Assembly (NCBI RefSeq): GCF_947493425.1
Contig: NZ_CANLRP010000008.1
Span: 32,667-96,666, forward strand
Reading direction: 5' to 3'
DNA from: an uncultured Microscilla sp.
GTDB taxonomy: Bacteria > Bacteroidota > Bacteroidia > Cytophagales > Microscillaceae
Length of the DNA stretch: 64,000 nucleotides
The notes below the pieces were generated by a model, which was not told the DNA's origin, did no database searches, and saw nothing but the letters and a program-made list of their open reading frames with translations. Of the stretch, positions 1 through 9,181 are shown piece after piece. The translations under genes and the position numbers were made by a program. How positions within the stretch are numbered: the stretch's first letter is position 1; each line of letters starts with the position of its first letter.

Positions 1-67
1 TTTTTCCACCATTCCTAAATTAGAAATTTATTAAATACCTTGTCCAAAACGAAAGCGAAGCTACAAA

Positions 68-1483
68 TTAATTTAAAGATTTTGCAGTAAAAACTAAAGT
101 ATAAGTCACTCCATTTTTGTTCTCTAGCGTAAGTTCTGCATTTAGCTGACTTGCCAGTAAATTAATGAGTTGCATTCCTAATGATTTTGGGCGTTTGAGG
201 TCTGGAGTTTCCTGAAACCCCCTGCCGTTGTCACTGATTTTGAACACCACCTGATTGCGGGAGTTTTTATTAATGTTTACCTCAATGCGACCACCTTCTA
301 CCCCGGCAAAAGCATATTTAAACGAGTTGGTCATTACCTCATTGGTGATCAAGCCCATAGGCATAATGGTATCAATGTCAAGTTTGATGTTTTCTATGTC
401 CAGGTCTATCATTACCTCGTACCCTCCATACAAGCCCGAAATCTGTCCTACCAGGTCTTTAAAATAATCGTCTACCGCAATACTACTTAAATCGTTAGAG
501 GCATACAGTTTTTGATGCACCAAAGCTATAGAGAAGATTCGGTTTTGGCTATCTTCCAATATTTTTTTCATCTGGTCATCGTCCAAATACATCGCCTGAA
601 TGCTCAACATGCTGGCTATTACCTGCAGGTTATTTTTTACCCGGTGATACACTTCTTTCAGCAAAATATCTTTCTCCTCCAAGGAGGCCTTCAACTGCTG
701 CTCTGACAGTTTTTGGTCGGTGATGTCGCGTAAAGAACCAAAAGTGCCTATAATGTTGTTGCGTTCATCGTACAAAATCTGGGGATTGATCTCAAACCAC
801 AACTCGCGGTCATCTTTTGCCTTAAAGCGTACCTCATAAGTTTTACCAATATTTTCATTATGCCATATTTTCTGATAAAGAGTAAATACCACTGCACGGT
901 CGTCGGGATGTAAAAAATGAGTAAAAGGCTTTTGCAGACTTTCAAGGTTGGTATATCCGGTGATGGTTTCCCAGGCAGAGTTTAAAAAAGTAAATTCCCC
1001 ATCTTCATTGGTCTGAAAAATGACTTCTCCGATATTTTCTACCACAAACCTGTAACGCTCTTCGCTGTGCTTGAGCTGCTCTTCGGCCAGTTGTTTTTCA
1101 CGCTCTACCTCTTGGTTTTTCAAGGCATTTTTTATTGCCGAAGGCAAACGGGTCAAGCTATGCTTTAAGATATAATCATTGGCACCTTTTCTTATACAGT
1201 CTACAGCTACTTCTTCGGTTTGCGACCCTGTCACTAATATAAAAGGGATTTTATGCTCGTGTTCTGCCAATAGCTCCAGGGCTTCTATAGCATTGAGCTG
1301 AGGCATACTAAAGTCTGAAATAATAATGTCGGGTGCAAACTCCGAAATGTGGGTAATCAACTCTTCCCGAGTATCTGCCCGTTTTGCCACAAAATGTAGC
1401 TTTGCCTTGTGCAGCTCACGTTCTATGAGTTCAGCATCGTATACATTGTCTTCCAGTAATAGAATATGAAGGGCTTGATCCAT
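68..1483 (-). CDS. Receiver-PAS-HisKA_2 sensor histidine kinase
   Basis: A 471-aa soluble signalling protein. Residues 1-125 form a receiver domain with the acidic pair in LLLEDN and a phospho-acceptor Asp at about 57 (ISDFSMPQ). Residues about 143-262 are a PAS domain ending in the usual DITDQK linker. Residues about 270-355 are a HisKA_2-type dimerisation domain with the His in EVYHRVKNNLQ, followed by an HATPase (N box NEVMTNSFKYAF, G1 box DNGRGF). No membrane segment is visible. The HVKNN-type His box places it with the HisKA_2/HWE-like kinases rather than classical HisKA. It is last of three same-strand signalling genes, so the N-terminal receiver may take phosphate from the upstream kinase. 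No DNA-binding output domain is present. The signal sensed is unknown. Confidence 0.93.
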   Translation of the reverse strand: MDQALHILLLEDNVYDAELIERELHKAKLHFVAKRADTREELITHISEFAPDIIISDFSMPQLNAIEALELLAEHEHKIPFILVTGSQTEEVAVDCIRKGANDYILKHSLTRLPSAIKNALKNQEVEREKQLAEEQLKHSEERYRFVVENIGEVIFQTNEDGEFTFLNSAWETITGYTNLESLQKPFTHFLHPDDRAVVFTLYQKIWHNENIGKTYEVRFKAKDDRELWFEINPQILYDERNNIIGTFGSLRDITDQKLSEQQLKASLEEKDILLKEVYHRVKNNLQVIASMLSIQAMYLDDDQMKKILEDSQNRIFSIALVHQKLYASNDLSSIAVDDYFKDLVGQISGLYGGYEVMIDLDIENIKLDIDTIMPMGLITNEVMTNSFKYAFAGVEGGRIEVNINKNSRNQVVFKISDNGRGFQETPDLKRPKSLGMQLINLLASQLNAELTLENKNGVTYTLVFTAKSLN

Positions 1484-1654
1484 GTTAGGTTAAGTTCAGT
1501 GAGGATAATATGTTTAAACCTGAGTTTACGGCTGCCAGCAGTAGTAAGCAATTAGCCATCAGTTACAAGTGTACTAAAACTACTCATAATACAATAATTA
1601 CATACAGCAATTAGCTGTAAATCAGCACTTATTTTCAGCAATGCAACATTGGTT

Positions 1655-2104
1655 TTACTGGGTAGGCTGATTGCGTATCACCCAATACATGCCTACATCT
1701 ACTACTGCTTCTACAAACTTGTCGAAAGCTACAGGTTTTACAATATAGCTATTTGCCCCTGATTTATAGCTTTCGGCAATGTCAGGTTCCTGGTTTGAGG
1801 AAGTAAGCATTACCACAGGAATCAGCTTGGTTTTGTCATGCGCCTTGAGCACCTTTAATACCTCCAAGCCATCTATTTTGGGCAGCTTTATGTCTAACAA
1901 AATCAACTTAAGGCTTGCCGGAAAAGGCTGTTCAGTATAGGCACCCCGCGAAAAGATAAAGTCAAGCGCCTCTTCGCCATCCAGTACATGATGAATTTTG
2001 TTGCAAACATTTTTGCGTTTGAGCGCTCTTATAGTGAGCTCTGCATCGTTTATACTGTCCTCTACCAACAGTATATCTGTTCCTGTGTTCATTGGTTCGT
2101 TCAA
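1655..2104 (-). CDS. Stand-alone response regulator (Rcp1-like receiver)
   Basis: A single receiver domain of 149 aa with no output domain. The acidic pocket (LLVEDS), phospho-acceptor Asp at about 71 (LLDIKLPKIDG), Thr/Ser switch (VMLTSS) and Lys (SYIVKPVAF) are all visible. The insertion around DFIFSRGAY and the LKVLKAHDKTKLIPVVMLT stretch are typical of Rcp1-type regulators paired with phytochrome-like or PAS kinases. It lies between two histidine kinase genes on the same strand, about 95 bp downstream of the triple-PAS kinase, so it probably shuttles phosphate from that kinase. The target is unknown. Confidence 0.93.
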   Translation of the reverse strand: MNEPMNTGTDILLVEDSINDAELTIRALKRKNVCNKIHHVLDGEEALDFIFSRGAYTEQPFPASLKLILLDIKLPKIDGLEVLKVLKAHDKTKLIPVVMLTSSNQEPDIAESYKSGANSYIVKPVAFDKFVEAVVDVGMYWVIRNQPTQ

Positions 2105-2199
2105 ATAATAAATAAGTAAATTTGCATCACTGCCTGATAATCAGCTTTATTGAGCCCCTTCGAAGAAGTCTGCCCATCAGGTTGTAACCACCAACAACC

Positions 2200-4089
2200 C
2201 TACACTTGCTTTACTATGCTTTCGGGGGGCAAGGTAAAATAAAATTGTGTACCCTCATTTGGCACACTTTCTACCCATATTTTACCCTTGTTTTTGGTCA
2301 CAATCCTATGTACAATTGCCAAACCTACCCCGGTGCCGGCAAACTCTTCTTTGCGGTGCAAACGCTGAAACACCCCAAACACTTTATGGGCATAGCGCAT
2401 GTCAAAGCCTACCCCATTGTCTTTGATATAATAAGTACAAGTACCATTGATGTACTTTTGCCCTATTTCAATCGTTGGTGGACAACTATTTTTGCTAAAC
2501 TTCAAGGCATTTGATATAAGGTTTATCCATAGCTGCTTTAGCATAGCCATATCGCTTTTGATATGGTTGAGCGGATAAACAGTAATCTGACTCTCGGTGT
2601 GTTCGCCCAGGCGCGTAAAATCATGTATAATCTCTTTGACCAATTCGCTCATATCAAAAGTATTTTTTTCCACTTCTTTACGGCTTACCCGCGAAAAAGC
2701 CAGCAAATCATCAATCAGCTCTGCCATTTGTTTACTATTATCAGAGATAATGCCCAGCAAACGTTTGCCCTCTTCATCAAGCACTTCGGCGTAATCTTCT
2801 GCCAGTATTTTCGAAAAACCATCAATAGAGCGTAAAGGAGCCCTTAGATCGTGTGACACTGAATAAGAAAACGACTCCATTTCTTTGTTGGCTGTCTCCA
2901 GCTCTTGGGTTTTCTTTATGAGCTGTTGCTCATTGCGTTTATTTCGGGTAATGTCGCGCCCCACCGCCTGATAACTCATCAACTGACCAGAGTTTTGATC
3001 AAAAATACCACAAAAACTCCAGTTGTGCCAGTGTATTTCCTGGTTTAGTACTATTCTAAAATCAAGGTTAACTATCTCGTTTTCGGGTGTAATAGATTTA
3101 ACCGCCTTCTCAATTTTGTTGCGGTCTTCTTCGGGAATGGGAGGAAGCAAAGTAGTGCCTACCAGCTCGTCACACGTTTTTTTGAAATAATGACAATAGG
3201 CATCGTTTACAAAGGTGAGTTGCCCATCGGTGGTAAAACGGCAAACCAGCTCGGTTTCGGTTTGCACAATGGCTCTGTATAAGCGTTCACTGTTGAGCAA
3301 CGCCTCTTCGGTTTGTTTGCGTTTGGTGATATTTTGCAGATGGCATATATAGTGTAAAGGAGCATTTTCGCGGTTTTTCACCAACGACATGCTCAATATA
3401 GCTGATACTACGCCCTGTTTTTGAGTAAGCAAACGTAGCTCGGTTTGGTAGTGCTTTTGCTCCGATTGCTCTATATGTTGCTGAATGGCGGCAAAGCTCA
3501 GGTGCCCTTCTTCGGGGTGCACAAAGTTATACAACATTTCTTCTATTAGCTCGTCTTTGTTGGCACTCAGCATTTTACACAACGACCGATTGACTCTAAT
3601 GAGCCTACCCTGGATATCTACTAAGGCCATGCCAATGGGCGCAAACTCAAAGGCTCGCCGAAACCGAGCTTCGCTTTCTATAATATCAGTTTCATACTTC
3701 TTGTTTTTCGAAATATCTTTCGACACACAAAGTATCTCTTTGATCTCATGGGTTTTGGCATCTCTGATTACCTTATTCAAGGTTTTGAACCAAATAAATT
3801 CATGGTCTTTGCGGCGTATCCGGTATACAAAAGTAGTATAGCCTTCGTTTTGGTGCGCAATATCAAACTTGGTTTTCAACGAAGGTAAATCATCTGGGTG
3901 AACCAGGTCACACGGCATTTTACCTACCATTTCTTCGGGGCGGTACCCCAGCAAATGAAAACAACGGGGAGATACGTAAGAGCACTCTCCAGTAATGGTA
4001 TGACGCGAAATAAGGTCGTTTGAATTGTCAGCAAGCAAGCGATAAATCAAACGCCCATCATTTTCTCCTTCTTGTAAGCTTGATTTCAT
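2200..4089 (-). CDS. Triple-PAS histidine kinase
   Basis: A 629-aa soluble kinase. Three PAS/PAC modules can be seen at about residues 12-130, 138-258 and 265-385, each closing with a D-I-[ST]-[KR] motif. A HisKA domain follows with the phospho-acceptor His in YSVSHDLRAPLRSIDGFS, then an HATPase with N box (NLISNALKFSK), G1 (DNGVGFD) and G2 (GTGVGLAIVHRIV). Kinases of this build often resemble cyanobacterial phytochrome-type kinases that pair with Rcp1-like receivers, and such a receiver is encoded next downstream. There is no transmembrane segment, so the input is probably cytosolic. The start is the ATG in MKSSLQEGEN. Confidence 0.94.
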   Translation of the reverse strand: MKSSLQEGENDGRLIYRLLADNSNDLISRHTITGECSYVSPRCFHLLGYRPEEMVGKMPCDLVHPDDLPSLKTKFDIAHQNEGYTTFVYRIRRKDHEFIWFKTLNKVIRDAKTHEIKEILCVSKDISKNKKYETDIIESEARFRRAFEFAPIGMALVDIQGRLIRVNRSLCKMLSANKDELIEEMLYNFVHPEEGHLSFAAIQQHIEQSEQKHYQTELRLLTQKQGVVSAILSMSLVKNRENAPLHYICHLQNITKRKQTEEALLNSERLYRAIVQTETELVCRFTTDGQLTFVNDAYCHYFKKTCDELVGTTLLPPIPEEDRNKIEKAVKSITPENEIVNLDFRIVLNQEIHWHNWSFCGIFDQNSGQLMSYQAVGRDITRNKRNEQQLIKKTQELETANKEMESFSYSVSHDLRAPLRSIDGFSKILAEDYAEVLDEEGKRLLGIISDNSKQMAELIDDLLAFSRVSRKEVEKNTFDMSELVKEIIHDFTRLGEHTESQITVYPLNHIKSDMAMLKQLWINLISNALKFSKNSCPPTIEIGQKYINGTCTYYIKDNGVGFDMRYAHKVFGVFQRLHRKEEFAGTGVGLAIVHRIVTKNKGKIWVESVPNEGTQFYFTLPPESIVKQV

Positions 4090-4555
4090 ATTGCCAGGGG
4101 TCTTTTATTCAATAAGATTTTTGTAGATCAATAGTGCTCATTCATTGTATACTAATTACACTCACTGGTGAGTGAATACTTTTAACACCCACAACTAAAG
4201 TGCCTGCTAATGCAAGGTTGTTTCAAAGAAAATTAAAAAAACGGAAAAAATCGTCCACCTAAAGATAAATCCTTGGGTTTTACCTAATTTTACCCAATAA
4301 ATAATTAGGAAAACAGGTATATATGACGTTGGCATTCGTAAGAAATGAGAAAAACAGGTGGCCTATTACATCAGGTAAATACATGTACTTTTGCCTCCAG
4401 GCGAATATAAGCTCTTGAGATTTTACTCTTGCCACAGCATTTCTTTAAAATCTGGGGCTTCTAACCTGCACTATCAATCACAGGAAACCGCCCAAATTTC
4501 AGCTCTGAAAAGCGCAAAGAATGCCAGATTTTGACTAACTTCACTCAACAACCTA
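4090..4555. other. Divergent intergenic region with a 16-bp palindrome
   Basis: This 466-bp gap separates the minus-strand kinase operon from a plus-strand small gene and should hold both promoters. The clearest structure is a perfect palindrome CACTCAC-TG-GTGAGTG at 4159-4174, about 70 bp upstream of the kinase start. No gene is visible. I could not place a convincing TTG-N19-TAnnTTTG promoter. Confidence 0.4.
4159..4174. promoter_or_regulatory. Perfect 7-2-7 palindrome, candidate operator
   Basis: The arms CACTCAC and GTGAGTG flank a TG centre. It sits upstream of the signalling operon. The arms are GC-richer than the surrounding AT-rich DNA. No U-run follows on either strand, so an operator is more plausible than a terminator. 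The binding protein is unknown. Confidence 0.35.
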
Positions 4556-4585
4556 TTGATTGATCAATACAAAACGATATATACA

Positions 4586-4849
4586 ATGGCAAACCAACGC
4601 ACAATACTTGATACTTTGATAGCAATGGTAAAGCAAGGCTACGAGATTGCCTCTATAGTGGGGAGCGAACTGGCAGCTAAAATTACCGAAATAGCCCAAA
4701 TGCAAAACATAGAAGTGGCCGAAACTGAAATTATTCGCTTGATGCTGGAGTATGATATAGATGAGGAAGAAATAGCGCTCAACAAAGAGTTTCGCAAACT
4801 AGATATAGAAAGTGACTTAAGTAATCTTAAACGTAAAATGGGGAAGTAA
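4586..4849 (+). CDS. Small hypothetical protein, 87 aa
   Basis: An acidic, probably helical small protein. The upstream in-frame TTG at 4556 would add ten residues, but the ATG at 4586 (MANQRTILDTLIAMVKQGYEI) gives a more natural N-terminus. Heptad-like hydrophobic spacing (IASIVGSELAAKITEIAQ, then IRLMLEYDIDEEEIAL) suggests an all-alpha fold. There is no signal peptide or cysteine. It stands alone between divergent and convergent neighbours. I do not recognise the family and infer no function. Confidence 0.55.
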   Translation: MANQRTILDTLIAMVKQGYEIASIVGSELAAKITEIAQMQNIEVAETEIIRLMLEYDIDEEEIALNKEFRKLDIESDLSNLKRKMGK

Positions 4850-4967
4850 AACACAATTGTATTCCTCCATTGCTTGATGGCTAAATTGTTTCGCAATGCA
4901 TCGCACCACTATGCCGCAATTTAGCCATATAAACTTCCTCATTCCTGACACTTGTAAAGCCACATTG

Positions 4968-5210
4968 TTATCCAATCTTTTTTACTTTTTGAAATTTAGT
5001 GGTCGCATCTATCATTTTTACCCAGATGACCCTTTGGCCATTGGCGAGCGACTCATAATGTAGGTGCCCATCAACCTCCACTATTTTTGCCTCTCCCAAA
5101 TCATAACGTAAGGCTTTTACAATATCGCCTTCCCGCAAAGGGCGTTGCTCAAGGTCTACCAACGGTGGTGCTTTTTTATTTTTCTTCTTTTTAAAAAATT
5201 TTCCAAACAT
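4968..5210 (-). CDS. Small basic hypothetical protein, 80 aa
   Basis: The N-terminus is strongly basic (MFGKFFKKKKNKKAPP). It is followed by about 60 residues with a beta-rich pattern (LREGDIVKALRYDLGEAKIVEVDGHLHYESL, then RVIWVKMIDATTKFQKV) that resembles a small barrel such as a KOW or SH3-like fold. That resemblance is only an impression. The amphipathic basic N-terminus could bind membrane or nucleic acid. A repeat element lies just upstream at 5245-5396, so its promoter may be inside or affected by that element. The family was not recognised. Confidence 0.6.
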   Translation of the reverse strand: MFGKFFKKKKNKKAPPLVDLEQRPLREGDIVKALRYDLGEAKIVEVDGHLHYESLANGQRVIWVKMIDATTKFQKVKKIG

Positions 5211-5244
5211 GATATTATATGGTTATATAGAAACAACCAAAGAC

Positions 5245-5396
5245 TACTCTTCCCAGTTTTTTTCAAAAGTACCGTCATCGCCTCAGCTCGTGTCTCCACG
5301 AGCTGATCGAAACCTTGAAAAACACTGTTCCCAGACGCTGTAATGAGGCGATTTGTGGAGACACAGACCGAGGCGAAAAAATAGTAGGGTAGAGTA
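5245..5396. mobile_element. Inverted-repeat element B, copy 1 (152 bp, 9-bp target duplication)
   Basis: The ends are TACTCTTCCC at 5245-5254 and GGGTAGAGTA at 5387-5396, a 10-bp terminal inverted repeat with one mismatch. The flanks are identical 9-bp direct repeats ACCAAAGAC at 5236-5244 and 5397-5405. No ORF lies inside. A second copy with the same ends and its own 9-bp duplication is at 49798-50000. The interior holds a palindrome (GCTCGTG-TCTC-CACGAGC). It is a non-autonomous MITE-like element. Confidence 0.8.
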
Positions 5397-5463
5397 ACCA
5401 AAGACTACTGGTTATAGTCTTGGGCTGTTTTATTATGGGTAATTTAAGTTCACTTGTAGCTTA

Positions 5464-6651
5464 TCACTCATTACTTGTGGCTACTTTCGAGCTAAGCACT
5501 TGCTCAAAACAAGTCAATAGCTTTTGAATGTCTTCCTCGTTGTTGTACACATGGCTCGATATTCTAATAGAGTTGCCCCGCACCGACACATACACTTTTT
5601 GGCTTGTCAAGAGGTCTTTTACTTGCGTTACATCTACTCCACTAGGCAAATGTACACCTATGATATGGGCTGCGCGATGATTTTCGTCCTCTATCCAGCA
5701 ACCATGTGCTCTAAGCTTAACTACCAAGTCTTGAGTCAGTTTTTTGGCGTACGCCTGTATGTTTGCTACGCCCCACTCATTGATTTGAGCAATGGCGGCT
5801 TTGAGCATAGGAATGAGAATAAAATTGCTATGCTCGCCTACTTCGTAGCGTAGCGCCCCTTCCTGGTATTTTTCCTGGTAATTGACCAAGCCCGCAAAGT
5901 TCTCACTTTCGTGACGATTCATCCAGTTTTCTTCTATGGGGGTGCCTTGGTCAAAGTATTTGCCATAATAAGCCAACCCCAACGAGTATCCTCCCATCAA
6001 CCATTTGTATCCGGCACACACCAAGGCGTCGGGCTGAATAGTGGCCACGTTGAAAGGCAAAGCCCCTACCGATTGGGTACCATCTATAATCAACAACGAC
6101 TTGGTTTCGCGGGTACGCCGACGAATGGCCTCTAGGTCAAACAGGGTGCCATCTGCCCAATGTACATGCGCCATTGCCACTACTTTGGTTTGAGGGCTAA
6201 TGGCAGCTAAGATGCGTTCGTTCCAGGTTTTTCCTCGTTGCTCGCTGGCTTCAGGCGGTGCCACTACTCTTATAGATAGTTCTTGCTCTTTGGCCAGCCT
6301 TTGCCATACATACACATTGCTCGGAAACTGTTCATCTATCAAAAGGATTTCGTCGCCTGGCTCAAAATCAATATTACGGGCGGCATTGGCTATGCCATAC
6401 GAAACTGAGGGGGTGACTACAATACGTTGAGGATCGGTCACATTGATCAACCGGGCATACTCAGCACGTAAAGTGTCAGTGTCTTCAAAAAAGTGTCTAG
6501 GCAATACTTCATAAGGGCGGTTTTTTTGTTCAACTCCAGCTATTCCGGCGGCACTTACCACCTTGAGCGAAGGTGCCATATATGCATTGTTGAAGTAACT
6601 TATTTCGTTGGGTAACGAAAATAAATGTTTTTGACACGTAAGGTTTTTCAT
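5464..6651 (-). CDS. Class V aminotransferase-fold PLP enzyme
   Basis: A 395-aa PLP enzyme of the NifS/isopenicillin-N-epimerase-like fold. The PLP lysine is in AGYKWLMGGYSLG, the pyridine-nitrogen aspartate region is LLIIDGTQSVGALPF, and the N-terminal substrate region reads ISYFNNAYMAPS. No conserved catalytic Cys loop typical of IscS/SufS desulfurases is seen near the C-terminus, so an aminotransferase, epimerase or lyase on a small amino-acid-like substrate is more likely. It has no operon partner: element B lies downstream and a 376-bp gap upstream. The exact substrate cannot be told from sequence. Confidence 0.88.
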   Translation of the reverse strand: MKNLTCQKHLFSLPNEISYFNNAYMAPSLKVVSAAGIAGVEQKNRPYEVLPRHFFEDTDTLRAEYARLINVTDPQRIVVTPSVSYGIANAARNIDFEPGDEILLIDEQFPSNVYVWQRLAKEQELSIRVVAPPEASEQRGKTWNERILAAISPQTKVVAMAHVHWADGTLFDLEAIRRRTRETKSLLIIDGTQSVGALPFNVATIQPDALVCAGYKWLMGGYSLGLAYYGKYFDQGTPIEENWMNRHESENFAGLVNYQEKYQEGALRYEVGEHSNFILIPMLKAAIAQINEWGVANIQAYAKKLTQDLVVKLRAHGCWIEDENHRAAHIIGVHLPSGVDVTQVKDLLTSQKVYVSVRGNSIRISSHVYNNEEDIQKLLTCFEQVLSSKVATSNE

Positions 6652-7028
6652 AAGTAATGATTGTTATGGTGTAATCAACATATAGTTGAATGGTTTGAGT
6701 CAGGTGAAACGTTTATAACTCAATATGGTACAAAATTGACCCAAATAAGCTGACAGAATATTAGTGGCTCTCATCCCCCTTTTTGGGCAAATGAAGGTAA
6801 GCAATTTATCAAAAATACTACAAATTGAATTTAAAAAAGAAAAATAGCACTAATGGCTCTTTATATTATTTTATTTCAACTGGTTTGATTCTCTCGAATC
6901 TGCCCAAAGCATTGCCCTGCTCCAAATTAATTTTGATTATGTGAATAATACGTTTATTTTTGACTTAAATAACAAAAATATCTACACAATCAACACCAGG
7001 TGCCTGGTTATAAATCAAATAAAATAAT
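6652..7028. other. Divergent intergenic region upstream of the E2 gene
   Basis: This 377-bp AT-rich gap lies between the divergent aminotransferase and E2 genes. The E2 promoter is at 6933-6962. No ORF or repeat was recognised in the rest. Confidence 0.5.
6933..6962 (+). promoter_or_regulatory. Bacteroidetes-type promoter of the E2 gene
   Basis: TTG at 6933-6935, a 19-bp spacer, then TATTTTTG at 6955-6962. This matches the Bacteroidetes TTG-N19-TAnnTTTG consensus exactly. It predicts a 5' leader of about 60 nt before the ATG at 7029. Confidence 0.7.
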
Positions 7029-8669
7029 ATGGCTCAAATCATCCACATGCCTAAAATGAGCGATACCATGGAAGAAGGGGTTATCGCCAAATGGTTAAAG
7101 AAAGTGGGAGACACTATACAAGAAGGCGACATCATTGCCGAGGTAGAAACTGACAAAGCTACAATGGAACTTGAATCTTACGACGAGGGTACTTTGTTGT
7201 ACGTTGCTGTAGAAGACGGTGGCGTTGTTCCTGTAGATGGCTTATTGGCTATATTGGGAGCACCTGGCGAAGACTATAAGCCTTTGTTGGAAGAAAACGG
7301 AAACGGGCAGGCAAGTTCGTCTGCCACTGAATCTGCTCCTTCTGGTGAAACCACTAGTACTCCCACCACTACTGAAGTAACTGTAGACAACGCTACTGTG
7401 GTAACCATGCCTAAAATGAGTGACACCATGGAAGAGGGAGTGATTGTAAGCTGGCTCAAAAAGGTAGGCGACAACATTCAGGAAGGTGACATTATTGCTG
7501 AGGTAGAAACTGACAAAGCAACGATGGAACTGGAAGCTTATGACGAGGGAACCTTGTTGTATGTGGCAATAGAAGAAGGTGGCAGTGTAAAAGTAGATGG
7601 TTTGATTGCCGTAGTAGGCGAAGAAGGAGCCAACTATCAGGCATTGGTCGACCAGTTTAAGTCTGGTGGGAGTGCTCAGGAAGAGACCAAGTCTACTTCT
7701 GCATCGGTTCCTAAGCCTGCTACTTCAAACAATGGCTCGGCACCTAAAACACCTGCCCCTCCTAATAAAGCAGCTGCCCATGCCAGCAATAACAACAATA
7801 GCAATGGACGTGTCAAGATTTCGCCTTTGGCGCGTAAACTTGCCAGCGAAAAGGGCTACGATATTAGCCAGATTGAGGGAAGTGGCGATCACGGCAGAAT
7901 TATTAAAAGGGACATTGAAAACTTTACTCCAGCAGCTCAACCTACAGCTCAGGACTCAGCAGTGGCAACCGCTCCTGTGGGCACCGAAAGCTACGAAGAG
8001 ATCAATGTATCGCAAATGCGCAAGACCATTGCGAAACGCTTAGCAGCAAGCAAATTTACGGCACCTCATTTTTATGTAACCATGGAAATAAGAATGGATG
8101 CCATTATGAAAGCCCGCAAGCAGATCAATGCAGTAGCTCCAGTAAAGGTGTCGTTCAATGATATTATTATCAAAGCGTCGGCTTTGGCGATTAGAAAGCA
8201 CCCAAAAATCAATGCTTACTGGCTAGAAGACAAGATTCGTTACAACAACCACATCCACGTAGGAATGGCAGTAGCAGTAAAAGATGGCTTGTTTGTACCA
8301 GTGGTTCGTTTTGCCGATAACCTCACTTTCTCGCAAGTAGCCACTACTACCAAAGACTTGGTAAGTAAAGCTAAAGACAAAAAACTACAACCTGCCGATT
8401 GGGAAGGGAGTACTTTCTCGGTGAGTAACCTGGGGATGTTTGGCGTAGAAGATTTTACGGCTATCATTAACCCGCCCGACTCTTGTATATTGGCAGTAGG
8501 AGGAATCAAACAAACGCCAGTAGTAAACGATGAAGGGCAAATAGAGGTAGGAAATATAATGAAGGTGACGCTATCGTCTGACCACCGCGTGGTAGATGGT
8601 GCTTTGGCAGCTTCATTCCTCAAAACATTGAAACAGATGATTGAAAACCCTTATATGATGTTGGTGTGA
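7029..8669 (+). CDS. pdhC: Dihydrolipoamide acetyltransferase (pyruvate dehydrogenase E2), two lipoyl domains
   Basis: A 546-aa E2 component that moves the acetyl group from lipoyl-lysine to CoA. Two lipoyl domains (about residues 2-80 and 123-205) are almost identical, each with the lipoylation Lys in ETDKATMELE. A Pro/Ala/Thr-rich linker precedes the peripheral-subunit-binding domain (KISPLARKLASEKGYDISQIEGSGDHGRI, stated here by its span about 260-300). The catalytic domain fills about 325-546 and carries the HxxxDG motif in SSDHRVVDGALA. It is monocistronic in this window; E1 and E3 genes are absent. The catalytic domain and hinge support pyruvate rather than 2-oxoglutarate dehydrogenase, as does the two-lipoyl layout, but this is family knowledge. 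Confidence 0.95.
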   Translation: MAQIIHMPKMSDTMEEGVIAKWLKKVGDTIQEGDIIAEVETDKATMELESYDEGTLLYVAVEDGGVVPVDGLLAILGAPGEDYKPLLEENGNGQASSSATESAPSGETTSTPTTTEVTVDNATVVTMPKMSDTMEEGVIVSWLKKVGDNIQEGDIIAEVETDKATMELEAYDEGTLLYVAIEEGGSVKVDGLIAVVGEEGANYQALVDQFKSGGSAQEETKSTSASVPKPATSNNGSAPKTPAPPNKAAAHASNNNNSNGRVKISPLARKLASEKGYDISQIEGSGDHGRIIKRDIENFTPAAQPTAQDSAVATAPVGTESYEEINVSQMRKTIAKRLAASKFTAPHFYVTMEIRMDAIMKARKQINAVAPVKVSFNDIIIKASALAIRKHPKINAYWLEDKIRYNNHIHVGMAVAVKDGLFVPVVRFADNLTFSQVATTTKDLVSKAKDKKLQPADWEGSTFSVSNLGMFGVEDFTAIINPPDSCILAVGGIKQTPVVNDEGQIEVGNIMKVTLSSDHRVVDGALAASFLKTLKQMIENPYMMLV

Positions 8670-8856
8670 TTTAGTTAGTAGTCGGGAGTTGGGAGTTGGG
8701 AGTGGCTGACGCACGCCACAAAATTGTCAATAAGACAGCAACATGGGCGACGAGCAACGGTACTGGCGCAGCCATCAAATAATGGCTAAGTAAATGGCAT
8801 TGGGCTATGGTATCAAAAACGGCTGATTATTAGTTCTCAAGTTCAAGGGCTAACTT

Positions 8857-8886
8857 TTGGATAACAAAAAAAATCGTGTATATTTG
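8857..8886 (+). promoter_or_regulatory. Promoter with no protein gene downstream
   Basis: TTG at 8857-8859, a 19-bp spacer, then TATATTTG at 8879-8886, an exact match to the Bacteroidetes consensus. No open frame with a plausible start follows before the terminator at 8988-9017. Confidence 0.6.
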
Positions 8887-8892
8887 TCTACC

Positions 8893-9017
8893 TGCTGTTT
8901 GTTTTTCCCAAAACACAACACAGGTACCCATAAGTTAGTTATTACTGATAAATAATGAGTTTAGTTTTTTTCATAGTGTTTCATAGGAAAACCACTTCTA
9001 TATTGAAGTGGTTTTTT
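8893..9017 (+). ncRNA. Candidate structured small RNA (about 125 nt)
   Basis: The interval runs from just after a consensus promoter to an intrinsic terminator. Near its 5' end is a strong stem: CCTG-C-TGTTTGTTTT at about 8891-8905 pairs with AAAACA-C-AACACAGG at about 8910-8924, giving 14 paired bases with two single-C bulges and a short loop. The middle is AT-rich and full of stop codons. The 3' end is a perfect 11-bp stem and U-run. I do not recognise it as 6S RNA or tmRNA. Confidence 0.5.
8988..9017 (+). terminator. Intrinsic terminator of the candidate sRNA
   Basis: AAAACCACTTC at 8988-8998 pairs perfectly with GAAGTGGTTTT at 9005-9015 around a 6-nt loop, followed by a run of T on the plus strand. 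Confidence 0.8.
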
Positions 9018-9181
9018 ATTTGGTAGACACACAAATCACCCACCCCTTAAGTAAAACTACTAAAATAACCTGAGCCATTTGACTAATCTTGTAGCCCCAG
9101 ACTTCTTGAAAAAATATGTCCATAGCTTTGGCTATGCAAATATTTTTTCAATCGCCTAAAACTAAAATATTGCACCAAATT

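Noticed and set aside
8893..9017. 6S RNA or tmRNA
   Set aside because: The length and structure do not match: no long central bulged rod and no tag reading frame.
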